Part shown: one piece after another, positions 25,194 through 33,936 of the stretch | Layout of the letters: the number at the start of each line of letters is the position of its first letter | Position numbering within the stretch: the stretch's first letter is position 1 | DNA from: Burkholderia sp. WSM2232 | GTDB lineage: Bacteria; Pseudomonadota; Gammaproteobacteria; Burkholderiales; Burkholderiaceae | Length of the DNA stretch: 64,000 nt | Assembly: GCF_000472545.1 (NCBI RefSeq) | Contig: NZ_AWZV01000022.1 | Coordinates: forward strand, 60,449-124,448 | Direction of reading: 5' to 3' | Notes under the pieces: generated by a model | Databases searched by the model: none | What the model was told of the DNA's origin: nothing | What the model saw: the letters and a program-made list of their open reading frames with translations, nothing else | Made by a program: the position numbers and the translations under genes

Positions 25194-27396
25194 ACACGAT
25201 CCGGCCGCAGGCCTCCAGCCGCTCGAGATAGACGCGCTCGTCGAGGCGCGCCATCCCGATCCTTTCTCGCAACTCGGCATGCATCACACGGACGCCGGTC
25301 CGGTCGTGCGCGCGCTGTTGCCAAATGCCGCGCACGTCAGCGTGATTGCGCGCGCCGACGGCGCGCTGCTCGGCGAGCTTCAGCAGTTGCGCCCCGGCCT
25401 CTTTGCGGGGCGCGTGAGTTCTGCCGCGCCGTACCGGTTGCGCATCGACTGGCATGGCGTCGTGCAGGAAATCGAAGACACCTACTCGTTCGGTCCCGTT
25501 CTCGGCGACGAACCGCTCGGCCGTCTTGCAAACGGCGACCCGTATGCGGTGCTCGAATGCCTTGGCTCGCGTCCCATGGAAGTCGACGGCGTGCCCGGCG
25601 TGCGCTTTGCGGTGTGGGCGCCGAATGCACGGCGCGTCTCGGTGGTCGGCGACTTCAATGCGTGGGACGGGCGCCGTCATCCGATGCGTTTGCGCCATCA
25701 GGCGGGCGTGTGGGAACTGTTCGTGCCGCGAGTCGGGCCGGGCACGCGCTACAAGTACGAACTGCTCGCGCGCGAGGGGCATCCGCTGCCGTTGAAGGCC
25801 GATCCTTGCGCGATGCAAACCGAAAAGCCGCCTGGCACAGCGTCGGTGGTTGCGCATGCCGACGAGATCGAGCAGTTTCCGTGGACCGATCACGAATGGA
25901 TTCAGTCGCGCGGGGCGAAGCAGACGCCGCGCTCGCCGATTTCCATCTACGAGGTACATGCGGAGTCGTGGCTGCGCATCGCCGAAGATGGTCAACGCGG
26001 TCTCGACTGGGCCGAGCTCGCCGAGCGCCTGATTCCGTATGCGAAGACCATGGGCTTCACGCATGTCGAGTTCATGCCGGTCGCGGAACATCCGTTTGGC
26101 GGATCGTGGGGCTATCAGCCGCTCGGGCAATTCGCGCCGTCGGCGCGTTTCGGCAAGCCGGAGCAATTCGCGCTGTTCGTGAACAAGGCGCACGAGGCAG
26201 GGCTCGGCGTAATTCTCGACTGGGTGCCCGCGCACTTTCCGAACGACGCACACGGCCTCGTGCAGTTCGACGGCACGCCGCTTTACGAGCATGCCGATCC
26301 GCGCGAGGGCTACCACCAGGACTGGAACACGATGATCTACAACCTCGGCCGCAACGAGGTGAGTGCGTTCCTGATCGCGTCAGGGCTCGCATGGCTCAAG
26401 CGCTATCACGTTGACGGCCTGCGCGTGGACGCCGTGGCGTCCATGCTTTATCGCGACTATTCGCGCGCCGCCGACGAGTGGGTGCCGAACATCTATGGCG
26501 GGCGCGAGAACCTCGAGTCCATCGCGTTCCTCAAGCGCCTGAATCACGAAGTCGGGTATGTGCCTGGCGCGCCGGGCGCAATCACCATTGCCGAGGAATC
26601 GACCGCGTGGCCCGGCGTGACGGCACGCGTGGAAGACGGCGGGCTCGGCTTCCATTTCAAGTGGAACATGGGATGGATGCACGACACGCTGCACTACATG
26701 CACGAAGATCCGGTGTACCGCCAGTACCATCATCACAACATGACGTTCGGAATGGTGTACGCGTATTCCGAACGCTTCGTGCTGCCCCTTTCGCACGACG
26801 AAGTGGTGCACGGCAAGGGTTCGCTGCTTGGCAAAATGCCCGGCGACACGTGGCAGAAGTTCGCGAATCTGCGCGCGTACTTCGGCTTCATGTGGACCCA
26901 TCCGGGCAAGAAACTGCTGTTCATGGGCGGCGAATTCGGCCAGCTCGCGGAGTTCGATCACGATACGTCGCCGCACTGGCATCTGCTCGACGATGCGCAT
27001 CATCACGGCGTGCAAGTGCTGGTGCGCGATCTGAACCGTCTGTACCACGAGGAGCCCGCGCTGCATCTGCTCGACAGCGAACCAGGCGGCTTTGACTGGC
27101 TGATCGGCGACGACAGCGGCAACAGCGTGTTCGCGTATCGCCGCACCGACGGCGCGGGCCGCGAACTTGTCGTGGTCTGCAACATGACGCCAGTGCCGCG
27201 CGTCGGTTATCGCATCGGCATGCCGCGCGAAGGACGCTGGTCGGAGGTACTCAATACCGATGCAGGCGTGTATGGCGGCTCGAACATGGGCAACGGCGGC
27301 GTGATTCATACCGACGCAATGTCGAGCCACGGCTGGCCGCATTCGGCGTCCCTCACCTTGCCGCCGCTCGCGACAATCGTGCTGCGCGCTGATTGA
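25186..27396 (+). CDS. glgB: 1,4-alpha-glucan branching enzyme
   Basis: The 736-residue GH13 enzyme forms alpha-1,6 branches in glucan; E. coli GlgB has 728. Residues 1-110 are the extra N-terminal module and about 125-220 a CBM48 domain (FAVWAPNARRVSVVGDFN). The barrel then carries nucleophile Asp415 (LRVDAVASMLYRDY), Glu470 (TIAEEST) and Asp538 (LSHDEVVHGKGSL). The ATG at 25186 overlaps the treS stop by 8 bases. A strong hairpin follows 26 bases after the stop. Confidence 0.96.
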   Translation: MSEHDPAAGLQPLEIDALVEARHPDPFSQLGMHHTDAGPVVRALLPNAAHVSVIARADGALLGELQQLRPGLFAGRVSSAAPYRLRIDWHGVVQEIEDTYSFGPVLGDEPLGRLANGDPYAVLECLGSRPMEVDGVPGVRFAVWAPNARRVSVVGDFNAWDGRRHPMRLRHQAGVWELFVPRVGPGTRYKYELLAREGHPLPLKADPCAMQTEKPPGTASVVAHADEIEQFPWTDHEWIQSRGAKQTPRSPISIYEVHAESWLRIAEDGQRGLDWAELAERLIPYAKTMGFTHVEFMPVAEHPFGGSWGYQPLGQFAPSARFGKPEQFALFVNKAHEAGLGVILDWVPAHFPNDAHGLVQFDGTPLYEHADPREGYHQDWNTMIYNLGRNEVSAFLIASGLAWLKRYHVDGLRVDAVASMLYRDYSRAADEWVPNIYGGRENLESIAFLKRLNHEVGYVPGAPGAITIAEESTAWPGVTARVEDGGLGFHFKWNMGWMHDTLHYMHEDPVYRQYHHHNMTFGMVYAYSERFVLPLSHDEVVHGKGSLLGKMPGDTWQKFANLRAYFGFMWTHPGKKLLFMGGEFGQLAEFDHDTSPHWHLLDDAHHHGVQVLVRDLNRLYHEEPALHLLDSEPGGFDWLIGDDSGNSVFAYRRTDGAGRELVVVCNMTPVPRVGYRIGMPREGRWSEVLNTDAGVYGGSNMGNGGVIHTDAMSSHGWPHSASLTLPPLATIVLRAD

Positions 27397-27421
27397 GGGC
27401 CAACTGACGCCTGCGCCGGAA

Positions 27422-27459
27422 ACGAGCGCGCGGCCCGCATCACGGGGCCGCGCGCTCGT
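27422..27459. terminator. Strong hairpin between glgB and glgX
   Basis: CGAGCGCGCGGCCC (27423-27436) pairs perfectly with GGGCCGCGCGCTCG (27445-27458), extended by one A-T pair to 15 bases, with an 8-base loop. No T-run follows on either strand. In a co-directional operon it more likely stabilises or processes mRNA, or acts as a factor-dependent or partial terminator, than ends transcription outright. Confidence 0.75.
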
Positions 27460-27511
27460 CGCATGAGCAGGCATTAGCCGCTTCACCAGAACAGAACAAG
27501 GAAGGGGAACC

Positions 27512-29731
27512 ATGTCGCATGCAATGCCGGACCGGCTTCTGCCCGGCTCGCCCTATCCGCTTGGCGCCAGTTGGGACGGCCTTGGTGTCAACTTTGCGGT
27601 GTTCTCCGCGAATGCGCAGAAAATCGAGCTATGCCTGTTCGACCCCACGGGCCGCAAGGAGATCAAACGCTACCCGCTGCCCGAATGCACCGACGAGGTC
27701 TGGCACGGCTATTTGCCGAACGCACATCCGGGCACCGCTTACGGCTTTCGCGCACACGGTCCGTATCAGCCTCAGCAGGGGCATCGCTTCAATCCGCACA
27801 AACTGCTGCTGGACCCGTACGCGCGCAAGCTCGTCGGGCACTTCCGCTGGTCCGATGCGTTGTTCGGCTACCGCGTGCATTCGAATCGCGCGGACCTTTC
27901 CATCGACCGGCGCGATTCCGCGCCTGCCATGCCGAAGTGCGTCGTGATCGACGAAGCATTCGACTGGTCGCACGACAAGCGCCCGAACGTGCCGTGGGGC
28001 GAAACCGTCATCTACGAAACGCATGTGCGCGGCGCCTCGATGCTGCGCAACGATCTGCGCCAGCATGAACGCGGTACGTTTGCCGCGCTGGCTTCGCCGG
28101 AATTTATCGAGCACCTGCTGAGGCTCGGGGTGACCGCCGTCGAACTGCTGCCGGTGCACGCGTTTCTCAACGACCGCTTTCTCGTGGAACGCGGCCTGCG
28201 CAATTACTGGGGCTACAACACCGCGGCGTTCTTCGCGCCGGAGCCGTCGTATCTGAGCACGCACCGGCTCGACGAAATGCGCATTGCCGTGCGCCAGTTG
28301 CACGCGGCCGGCATAGAAGTGATTCTGGACGTGGTCTACAACCACACTTGCGAAGGCAACGAAATGGGCCCGACCGTCTCGTGGCGCGGCCTGGACAACG
28401 CGAGCTATTACCGCCTGATTCCCGGCGACGAGCGGCATCACATCAACGACACCGGCTGCGGCAATACGGTGAACCTGCTGCATCCTCGCGTGCTGCAAAT
28501 GGTCATGGATTCGCTGCGCTACTGGTCGACCGCTTTCAACATAGACGGCTTCCGTTTTGATCTGGGCGTGACGCTCGGACGCGAGCCTCATGGCTTCGAT
28601 CCAGGCTCAGGTTTTTTCGACGCGGTTCGCCAGGACCCGATCCTCTCGCAACGCAAGCTGATTTCGGAGCCGTGGGACATTGGTCCGGGGGGCTATCAGC
28701 TTGGCAATCATCCACCGGGTTTTGGCGAATGGAACGACCGCTTCCGCGATACCGTGCGGCGGTTCTGGCGCGGCGACGCGGGCCTGCGCCCCGACCTCGC
28801 CGCGCGCCTGACCGGTTCCGCCGACCTGTTCAACCGGCGCTTTCGCAAGCCGTGGGCGTCGATCAATTTCGTCGCCTCGCATGACGGTTTTACGCTCGCC
28901 GACATTACCGCCTACGAGCACAAACACAACGAGGCGAATCGGGAAGGCAACCACGACGGCCACAACGAAAACTGCAGCAGCAACTGGGGCGTCGAAGGAC
29001 CGACCGACGACGCCGCGATCCTTGAAACGCGCCAACGCGTGGCGCGCTCGATGATCGCGACGCTGTTCATCGCGCTCGGCACACCGATGATGCTCGCCGG
29101 CGACGAATCGTTGCGCACGCAAAACGGCAACAACAATGCGTACTGCCAGGATAACGAAATATCGTGGCTCGACTGGGAAAGAGCCGAATCTCCGGACGGC
29201 CGCGACATGACAGACTTCGTGGCGCGGGTGGCGGCCCTGCGCAAACGGCATCCGCTGCTGCGCGAAACGCGGTTTCTGTTTGGCGACCGTGAAGTATTAC
29301 CGGGCCTTTTCGACATAGGCTGGTTCGACGAAAACGGCGATCCGTTGACAATCGAAGCGTGGGAGGACCCCGAGGGCCGCGCGTTCACGTTGCGTCGCGC
29401 GGGGCCGGGTGTGAACGGCGAAACGGAAGTATTGTTGATGATGCTCAACGCGAGCGCGGAAACGCTGCGTTTCACAGCCCCCGCGCCGCACCTGGAATGG
29501 CACGTGCTGTTAGACACTGCCGATACCGCAAGCGCGCCGCACCGGCTCGCCGCGACGGACCTGGAAGTAGCCGCGCATGGCCTCGTGATACTCGCCGCGC
29601 AACCGGTCGGCGAGGCCGACTGGCAAGCGGGCTGGAAGGCCGGCGCGCGGCACGGGTCACGGCTCCTGACGGCGTTGCCACCGGAGCCGGGCGAGCATCC
29701 GCCGGCGAGCGACGCGTCGCCGGCTGCGTAG
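27512..29731 (+). CDS. glgX: Glycogen debranching enzyme
   Basis: The 739-residue GH13_11 isoamylase-type enzyme cleaves alpha-1,6 branches, mainly short limit-dextrin branches. A CBM48 domain opens the chain (GVNFAVFSANAQKIELCLFD). The barrel has Asp350 (GFRFDLG), Glu386 (ISEPWD) and Asp458 (VASHDGFTLAD). The ATG at 27512 has an excellent AAGGAAGGGG ribosome site. It lies 115 bases after glgB, separated by a long hairpin, and 66 bases before treZ. Confidence 0.95.
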   Translation: MSHAMPDRLLPGSPYPLGASWDGLGVNFAVFSANAQKIELCLFDPTGRKEIKRYPLPECTDEVWHGYLPNAHPGTAYGFRAHGPYQPQQGHRFNPHKLLLDPYARKLVGHFRWSDALFGYRVHSNRADLSIDRRDSAPAMPKCVVIDEAFDWSHDKRPNVPWGETVIYETHVRGASMLRNDLRQHERGTFAALASPEFIEHLLRLGVTAVELLPVHAFLNDRFLVERGLRNYWGYNTAAFFAPEPSYLSTHRLDEMRIAVRQLHAAGIEVILDVVYNHTCEGNEMGPTVSWRGLDNASYYRLIPGDERHHINDTGCGNTVNLLHPRVLQMVMDSLRYWSTAFNIDGFRFDLGVTLGREPHGFDPGSGFFDAVRQDPILSQRKLISEPWDIGPGGYQLGNHPPGFGEWNDRFRDTVRRFWRGDAGLRPDLAARLTGSADLFNRRFRKPWASINFVASHDGFTLADITAYEHKHNEANREGNHDGHNENCSSNWGVEGPTDDAAILETRQRVARSMIATLFIALGTPMMLAGDESLRTQNGNNNAYCQDNEISWLDWERAESPDGRDMTDFVARVAALRKRHPLLRETRFLFGDREVLPGLFDIGWFDENGDPLTIEAWEDPEGRAFTLRRAGPGVNGETEVLLMMLNASAETLRFTAPAPHLEWHVLLDTADTASAPHRLAATDLEVAAHGLVILAAQPVGEADWQAGWKAGARHGSRLLTALPPEPGEHPPASDASPAA

Positions 29732-29797
29732 GTCGCGGCGTTCATGCGCAAACGGCGTGTGAGCGGCCCGGCAGCAAAAACCGAATGGTGAAGAGTC

Positions 29798-31729
29798 ATG
29801 TCCGAACATCAGATCGATCCTAACGCGCGTCATTTCGCGCATTGCCTGCCGTTCGGCGCGCAATTGCTGGGGCCCCAGGGCGCCAATCCGCGCACGCGTT
29901 TCCGTTTCTGGGCGCCGTCGTGTAAGAGCGTGCAGGTGGAAATCGAGAATGGCACCGCGCAAGGCTCGCACGACATGACGCCGGCGGGCAACGGCTGGTT
30001 CGAGACGTGCATCGCGAGCGGTGCGGGCACGCTGTACCGCTTTCGTCTCGACGACGGCAACGCGGTGCCCGATCCCGCGTCGCGCTTTCAGCCGCAAGAC
30101 GTGCATGGCCCGAGCGAAGTCGTCGACCCGCGCGCGTATTGTTGGGAACATGCCGACTGGCACGGCCGGCCCTGGGAAGAAACCGTGCTGTACGAACTGC
30201 ACGTGGGCGCGATGGGCGGCTATCGGGGCGTGCAGGAGCGCTTGCCGGCGCTGGTGGCGCTCGGCGTGACCGCCATCGAACTAATGCCGTTGAACGATTT
30301 TCCCGGCCGGCACAATTGGGGCTATGACGGCGTGCTGCCGTACGCGCCCGATTCCGCGTACGGCCGGCCCGAAGATCTCAAGGCTCTGGTCGACGCGGCG
30401 CACGGCCTCGGCCTGATGGTATTTCTCGACGTGGTCTACAACCACTTTGGCCCGGACGGCAACTACCTGCACGAATACGCGCGTTCGTTTTTCCGCGAGG
30501 GCACGCATACGCCGTGGGGCCCCGCCATCGACTTTGAGCGCAGTGAAGTCAGCGACTTCTTCATGGACAACGCCGTCTACTGGATCAACGAATACCGGAT
30601 AGACGGTCTGCGCTTCGACGCCGTGCACGCCATCGACAACCATGCGTGGCTGCGCGAGCTGGCCGACCATATTCGCGCCAATGTGCAACATGGCCGCCAT
30701 GTGCATCTCGTGCTGGAAAACGAGCACAACAGCGCAAGCCTGCTCGGGCATCACTTCGACGCACAATGGAACGACGACGCGCACAACACGCTGCACGTGC
30801 TGCTCACGGGCGAAACCGAAGGCTATTACCACGCCTATGAGGACCAGCCGATCCGCCGTCTCGCCCGCGTGCTTTCCGAGGGCTTTGCTTACCAGGGCGA
30901 TCCGTCGCCGCTGCACGACGGCGCGCCGCGCGGCGAACCGAGCGGGCATTTGCCGCCTACCTCGTTCGTGATGTTTCTGCAGAACCACGATCAGATCGGC
31001 AACCGCGCATTCGGCGAGCGTCTGCGCAAGCTGACTTCGGACGAAGCGTTGCGCGCGGCCACCGGCTTGCTGCTGCTGTCACCGCAAATTCCGCTGCTGT
31101 TCATGGACGAGGAATACGGCTCGACGCAGCCGTTCCTGTTTTTCACCGACTACACCGGCGATCTCGCCGACGCCGTGCGCGAAGGACGCCGCCGCGAGTT
31201 CGCCCGGTTCTCCTCGTTCAGCGACGAAAAGCGGCGCGCGCAGATTCCCGATCCGAACGACGAGAAGACCTTCGCCGCTTCGTCGCCGCCCGCCCCGGTG
31301 ACGGCCGCGGCGTCCGCTTCACAAGATGACGACGAAACCAGGGAGCGGCTCGACTGGATGCATTTCTACAAATCCGCGCTGACGGTGCGCGCAAAACTGA
31401 TCACACCGCGTCTGAAACACGGCAAGGCGCTGAACGCAACGGTGCTGACCGACGCGAACGGCGCGGACGCAAATGCGCTCGTCGCGCGCTGGAAGCTGGG
31501 CGATGGCGAGACGCTGTCGCTCGCGCTCAATCTGTCGAAGGACAATGTGCCGTTTAACGACGTGCCCGCCGGCAAGGTCATTTTCGAAACGCCGCCGCGC
31601 GTGCGCGAGCAGATCGACGCGAAGGTGCTGCCGGCGCATGCGTTCGTCGCATGGCTGACCGGCGACATCAACGACTACGCGACCGGTCATGACGCACGCA
31701 TTGTCGGCAAAGAGGAGCGCCGCTCGTGA
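29798..31729 (+). CDS. treZ: Malto-oligosyltrehalose trehalohydrolase
   Basis: The 643-residue GH13_10 enzyme releases free trehalose from maltooligosyl-trehalose made by TreY. It has an N-terminal CBM48-like domain (FRFWAPSCKSVQVEIENG) and a barrel with Asp274 (GLRFDAVHAI), Glu307 (HLVLENEHN) and Asp398 (QNHDQIGNRA). A low-complexity Ala/Ser/Pro stretch (about residues 490-515) interrupts the C-terminal region. The stop overlaps the GTG start of malQ by four bases. TreY, its partner, is encoded two genes later. Confidence 0.95.
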   Translation: MSEHQIDPNARHFAHCLPFGAQLLGPQGANPRTRFRFWAPSCKSVQVEIENGTAQGSHDMTPAGNGWFETCIASGAGTLYRFRLDDGNAVPDPASRFQPQDVHGPSEVVDPRAYCWEHADWHGRPWEETVLYELHVGAMGGYRGVQERLPALVALGVTAIELMPLNDFPGRHNWGYDGVLPYAPDSAYGRPEDLKALVDAAHGLGLMVFLDVVYNHFGPDGNYLHEYARSFFREGTHTPWGPAIDFERSEVSDFFMDNAVYWINEYRIDGLRFDAVHAIDNHAWLRELADHIRANVQHGRHVHLVLENEHNSASLLGHHFDAQWNDDAHNTLHVLLTGETEGYYHAYEDQPIRRLARVLSEGFAYQGDPSPLHDGAPRGEPSGHLPPTSFVMFLQNHDQIGNRAFGERLRKLTSDEALRAATGLLLLSPQIPLLFMDEEYGSTQPFLFFTDYTGDLADAVREGRRREFARFSSFSDEKRRAQIPDPNDEKTFAASSPPAPVTAAASASQDDDETRERLDWMHFYKSALTVRAKLITPRLKHGKALNATVLTDANGADANALVARWKLGDGETLSLALNLSKDNVPFNDVPAGKVIFETPPRVREQIDAKVLPAHAFVAWLTGDINDYATGHDARIVGKEERRS

Positions 31730-33936
31730 GTACCCGACGTTCCGGCGACACGATCGCCACGCTGGCAACACGCGCCGGTTTCGAGGTGGAGTGGGAAGAC
31801 GCGCATCGCAAGGTGCATCGCGTGCCCGAGAAAACGCTCGCGATTCTGCTCGAACGGATGGGCCTGCCATGCGGTAACGCCACGCAAATCCGTCAAAGTG
31901 CGGCCGCGCTCGACGCGGAACTGTCCGGCCGCAAGCTGCCGCCGCTGATGACCGCTCAGGTCGGGCGCGGCATTGCGCTGCCCGCCGCGGCGCTGAAGTC
32001 CGGCAGCCATTACCGGATCGAGCTGGAAAGCGGCTCGATCATCGACGGACGCTTTACCGCGCCCAAAGGCGAGGAGGCGTTGCTCGCGCCCATCGACGAG
32101 CCCGGCTATCACACGCTCGTGATTCACGAGCAGCGCGTGACGCTCGCGGTTGCGCCGCCGCGCTGCTACACCGTGGCCGACGCGTGGCGCAACCTTCACG
32201 ACGACGAGCGTGCCGTGGCTCCGCCGTTGTGGGGCGTGGCCGCGCAGCTTTATGGCTTGCGCCGGGTGGGCGATGGCGGCATTGGCGATTATTCGGCGCT
32301 CACACGAATCGCGGCGGAAAGCGCGAAGCGCGGCGCGCATGCGCTCGCCGTCAGTCCGACCCATGCCATGTTCAGCGCGGAGCCGAACCGCTTCAGTCCC
32401 TATTCGCCGTCTTCGCGCTTATGGCTGAACGTCACGCATATCGACCCGGCTGCCGTGTTCGGAGAAGCGGCCGCGCGCGCCGCGATGCAGTCCGCCGACG
32501 CCGTGGATGCATGGTCCGAACTGGAAGGCTTGCCACTGATCGACTGGCCGCAGGCCGTCGTGCTCAAACTGAAAGTCTTACGCGCGCTATTTGAAAATTT
32601 CTGCACGCATGAGCGCGCCCGCGAGGGCACGGAAGACACCCCGCGCGCGCTGGAATTTCACGGCTTCTGCGAACGCGCGGGGCGCGCCCTGGAAGATCAT
32701 GCGCGTTTCGAAGCGCTGCAAGCCGCGCAACTCGCGCAAGGCGGCAATGGTCATTGGCGCAACTGGCCGGAAGCATTGCGCGATCCGCGCAGCCCCGAGG
32801 TGGAGGCGTTCGCGCAAGCACATCGCCACGAGGTCGAGTTTCATCTCTTTCTGCAATGGCTTGCCGCGAAAGGTCTGTCGCATGCGCAGCATGCGGCGCG
32901 CGAAGCGGGCATGGCCGTGGGTCTGATCGCCGACCTCGCGGTGGGATGCGACAGCGCCGGCAGTCATGCATGGTCCTATCGCGACGACATGCTGCAGGGC
33001 GTGTCCGTCGGCGCGCCGCCCGACCTCTTCAACCAGGCGGGACAAAGCTGGGGCCTCACCACGTTCTCGCCGCGCGCAATGCGCACGCAAGGGTTCTCCG
33101 CGTTCATCGACATGTTGCGCGCCGCGTTCGCGCATGCGGGCGGCATCCGCATCGATCACATTCTCGGCTTGCGGCGCCTGTGGCTCGTGCCGGAAGGCGA
33201 AAGCGCGAGCAACGGCGCGTATCTGCGCTATCCGCTCGAAGACCTGTTGCGGCTCATCGCGCTCGAATCGTGGCGGCATCGCGCGATTGTGATCGGCGAG
33301 GATCTCGGCACGGTGCCGCCCGGCTTTCGCGAGCGGCTCGACGAGCATGGCATTGCCGGCATCCGCGTGCTGTGGTTCGAGCGCGGCGAGGACGGCACCG
33401 GCTTCAAGCCGCCCCAGGCATGGGACCGCAATGCGGTCGGCACGACCACGACGCACGATCTGCCGACCGTTGCCGGCTGGTGGGCGGGCAGCGACATCAC
33501 GTGGCGCAACCGGATCGGCCAGACGATGGCCCGGCCCGACGGCCGCGATCCGGAAGAAGCTGCGCAGGAAGAACGTGCGAGCGACCGCGCCGAGCTATGG
33601 CAGGCGTTCCAGCAAGCCGGCGTGGCTGCGCCGGAAGTCGAGGCGCCGCCCACCGACAACCCGCCGGTGGACGAAGCGCTCGCGTTCGTCGCGGCGACGC
33701 CCGGACCGCTTGTCACGTTTCCGCTCGAAGATCTGCTCGCGCAGCGCGACCAGCCGAACCTGCCCGGCTCTATCGACGAGCATCCGAACTGGCGCCGCCG
33801 CATGAACCTGCCCATCGACGAAATGTTTCTCGACGACACCTTCTGCGACCGGCTACTCGCCGTTGACCGAGCGCGCAGCGCCGCAACCGTTTCCACTCCT
33901 TCAGCCAATCCTGCTTCGGAGCCTGATACGCCATGA
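31726..33936 (+). CDS. malQ: 4-alpha-glucanotransferase (amylomaltase)
   Basis: The 736-residue GH77 enzyme transfers maltodextrin chains between donor and acceptor glucans. Catalytic residues are nucleophile Asp477 (IRIDHILGLRRLW), Glu525 (VIGEDLGTVP) and Asp578 (TTTHDLPTVAGWW). Length is slightly greater than the E. coli enzyme (694). The start codon is GTG 31726, overlapping the treZ stop (GTGA), and the stop overlaps the treY ATG (ATGA). It sits between the two trehalose-forming genes and probably re-lengthens short maltodextrins for TreY. Confidence 0.94.
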   Translation: MSTRRSGDTIATLATRAGFEVEWEDAHRKVHRVPEKTLAILLERMGLPCGNATQIRQSAAALDAELSGRKLPPLMTAQVGRGIALPAAALKSGSHYRIELESGSIIDGRFTAPKGEEALLAPIDEPGYHTLVIHEQRVTLAVAPPRCYTVADAWRNLHDDERAVAPPLWGVAAQLYGLRRVGDGGIGDYSALTRIAAESAKRGAHALAVSPTHAMFSAEPNRFSPYSPSSRLWLNVTHIDPAAVFGEAAARAAMQSADAVDAWSELEGLPLIDWPQAVVLKLKVLRALFENFCTHERAREGTEDTPRALEFHGFCERAGRALEDHARFEALQAAQLAQGGNGHWRNWPEALRDPRSPEVEAFAQAHRHEVEFHLFLQWLAAKGLSHAQHAAREAGMAVGLIADLAVGCDSAGSHAWSYRDDMLQGVSVGAPPDLFNQAGQSWGLTTFSPRAMRTQGFSAFIDMLRAAFAHAGGIRIDHILGLRRLWLVPEGESASNGAYLRYPLEDLLRLIALESWRHRAIVIGEDLGTVPPGFRERLDEHGIAGIRVLWFERGEDGTGFKPPQAWDRNAVGTTTTHDLPTVAGWWAGSDITWRNRIGQTMARPDGRDPEEAAQEERASDRAELWQAFQQAGVAAPEVEAPPTDNPPVDEALAFVAATPGPLVTFPLEDLLAQRDQPNLPGSIDEHPNWRRRMNLPIDEMFLDDTFCDRLLAVDRARSAATVSTPSANPASEPDTP

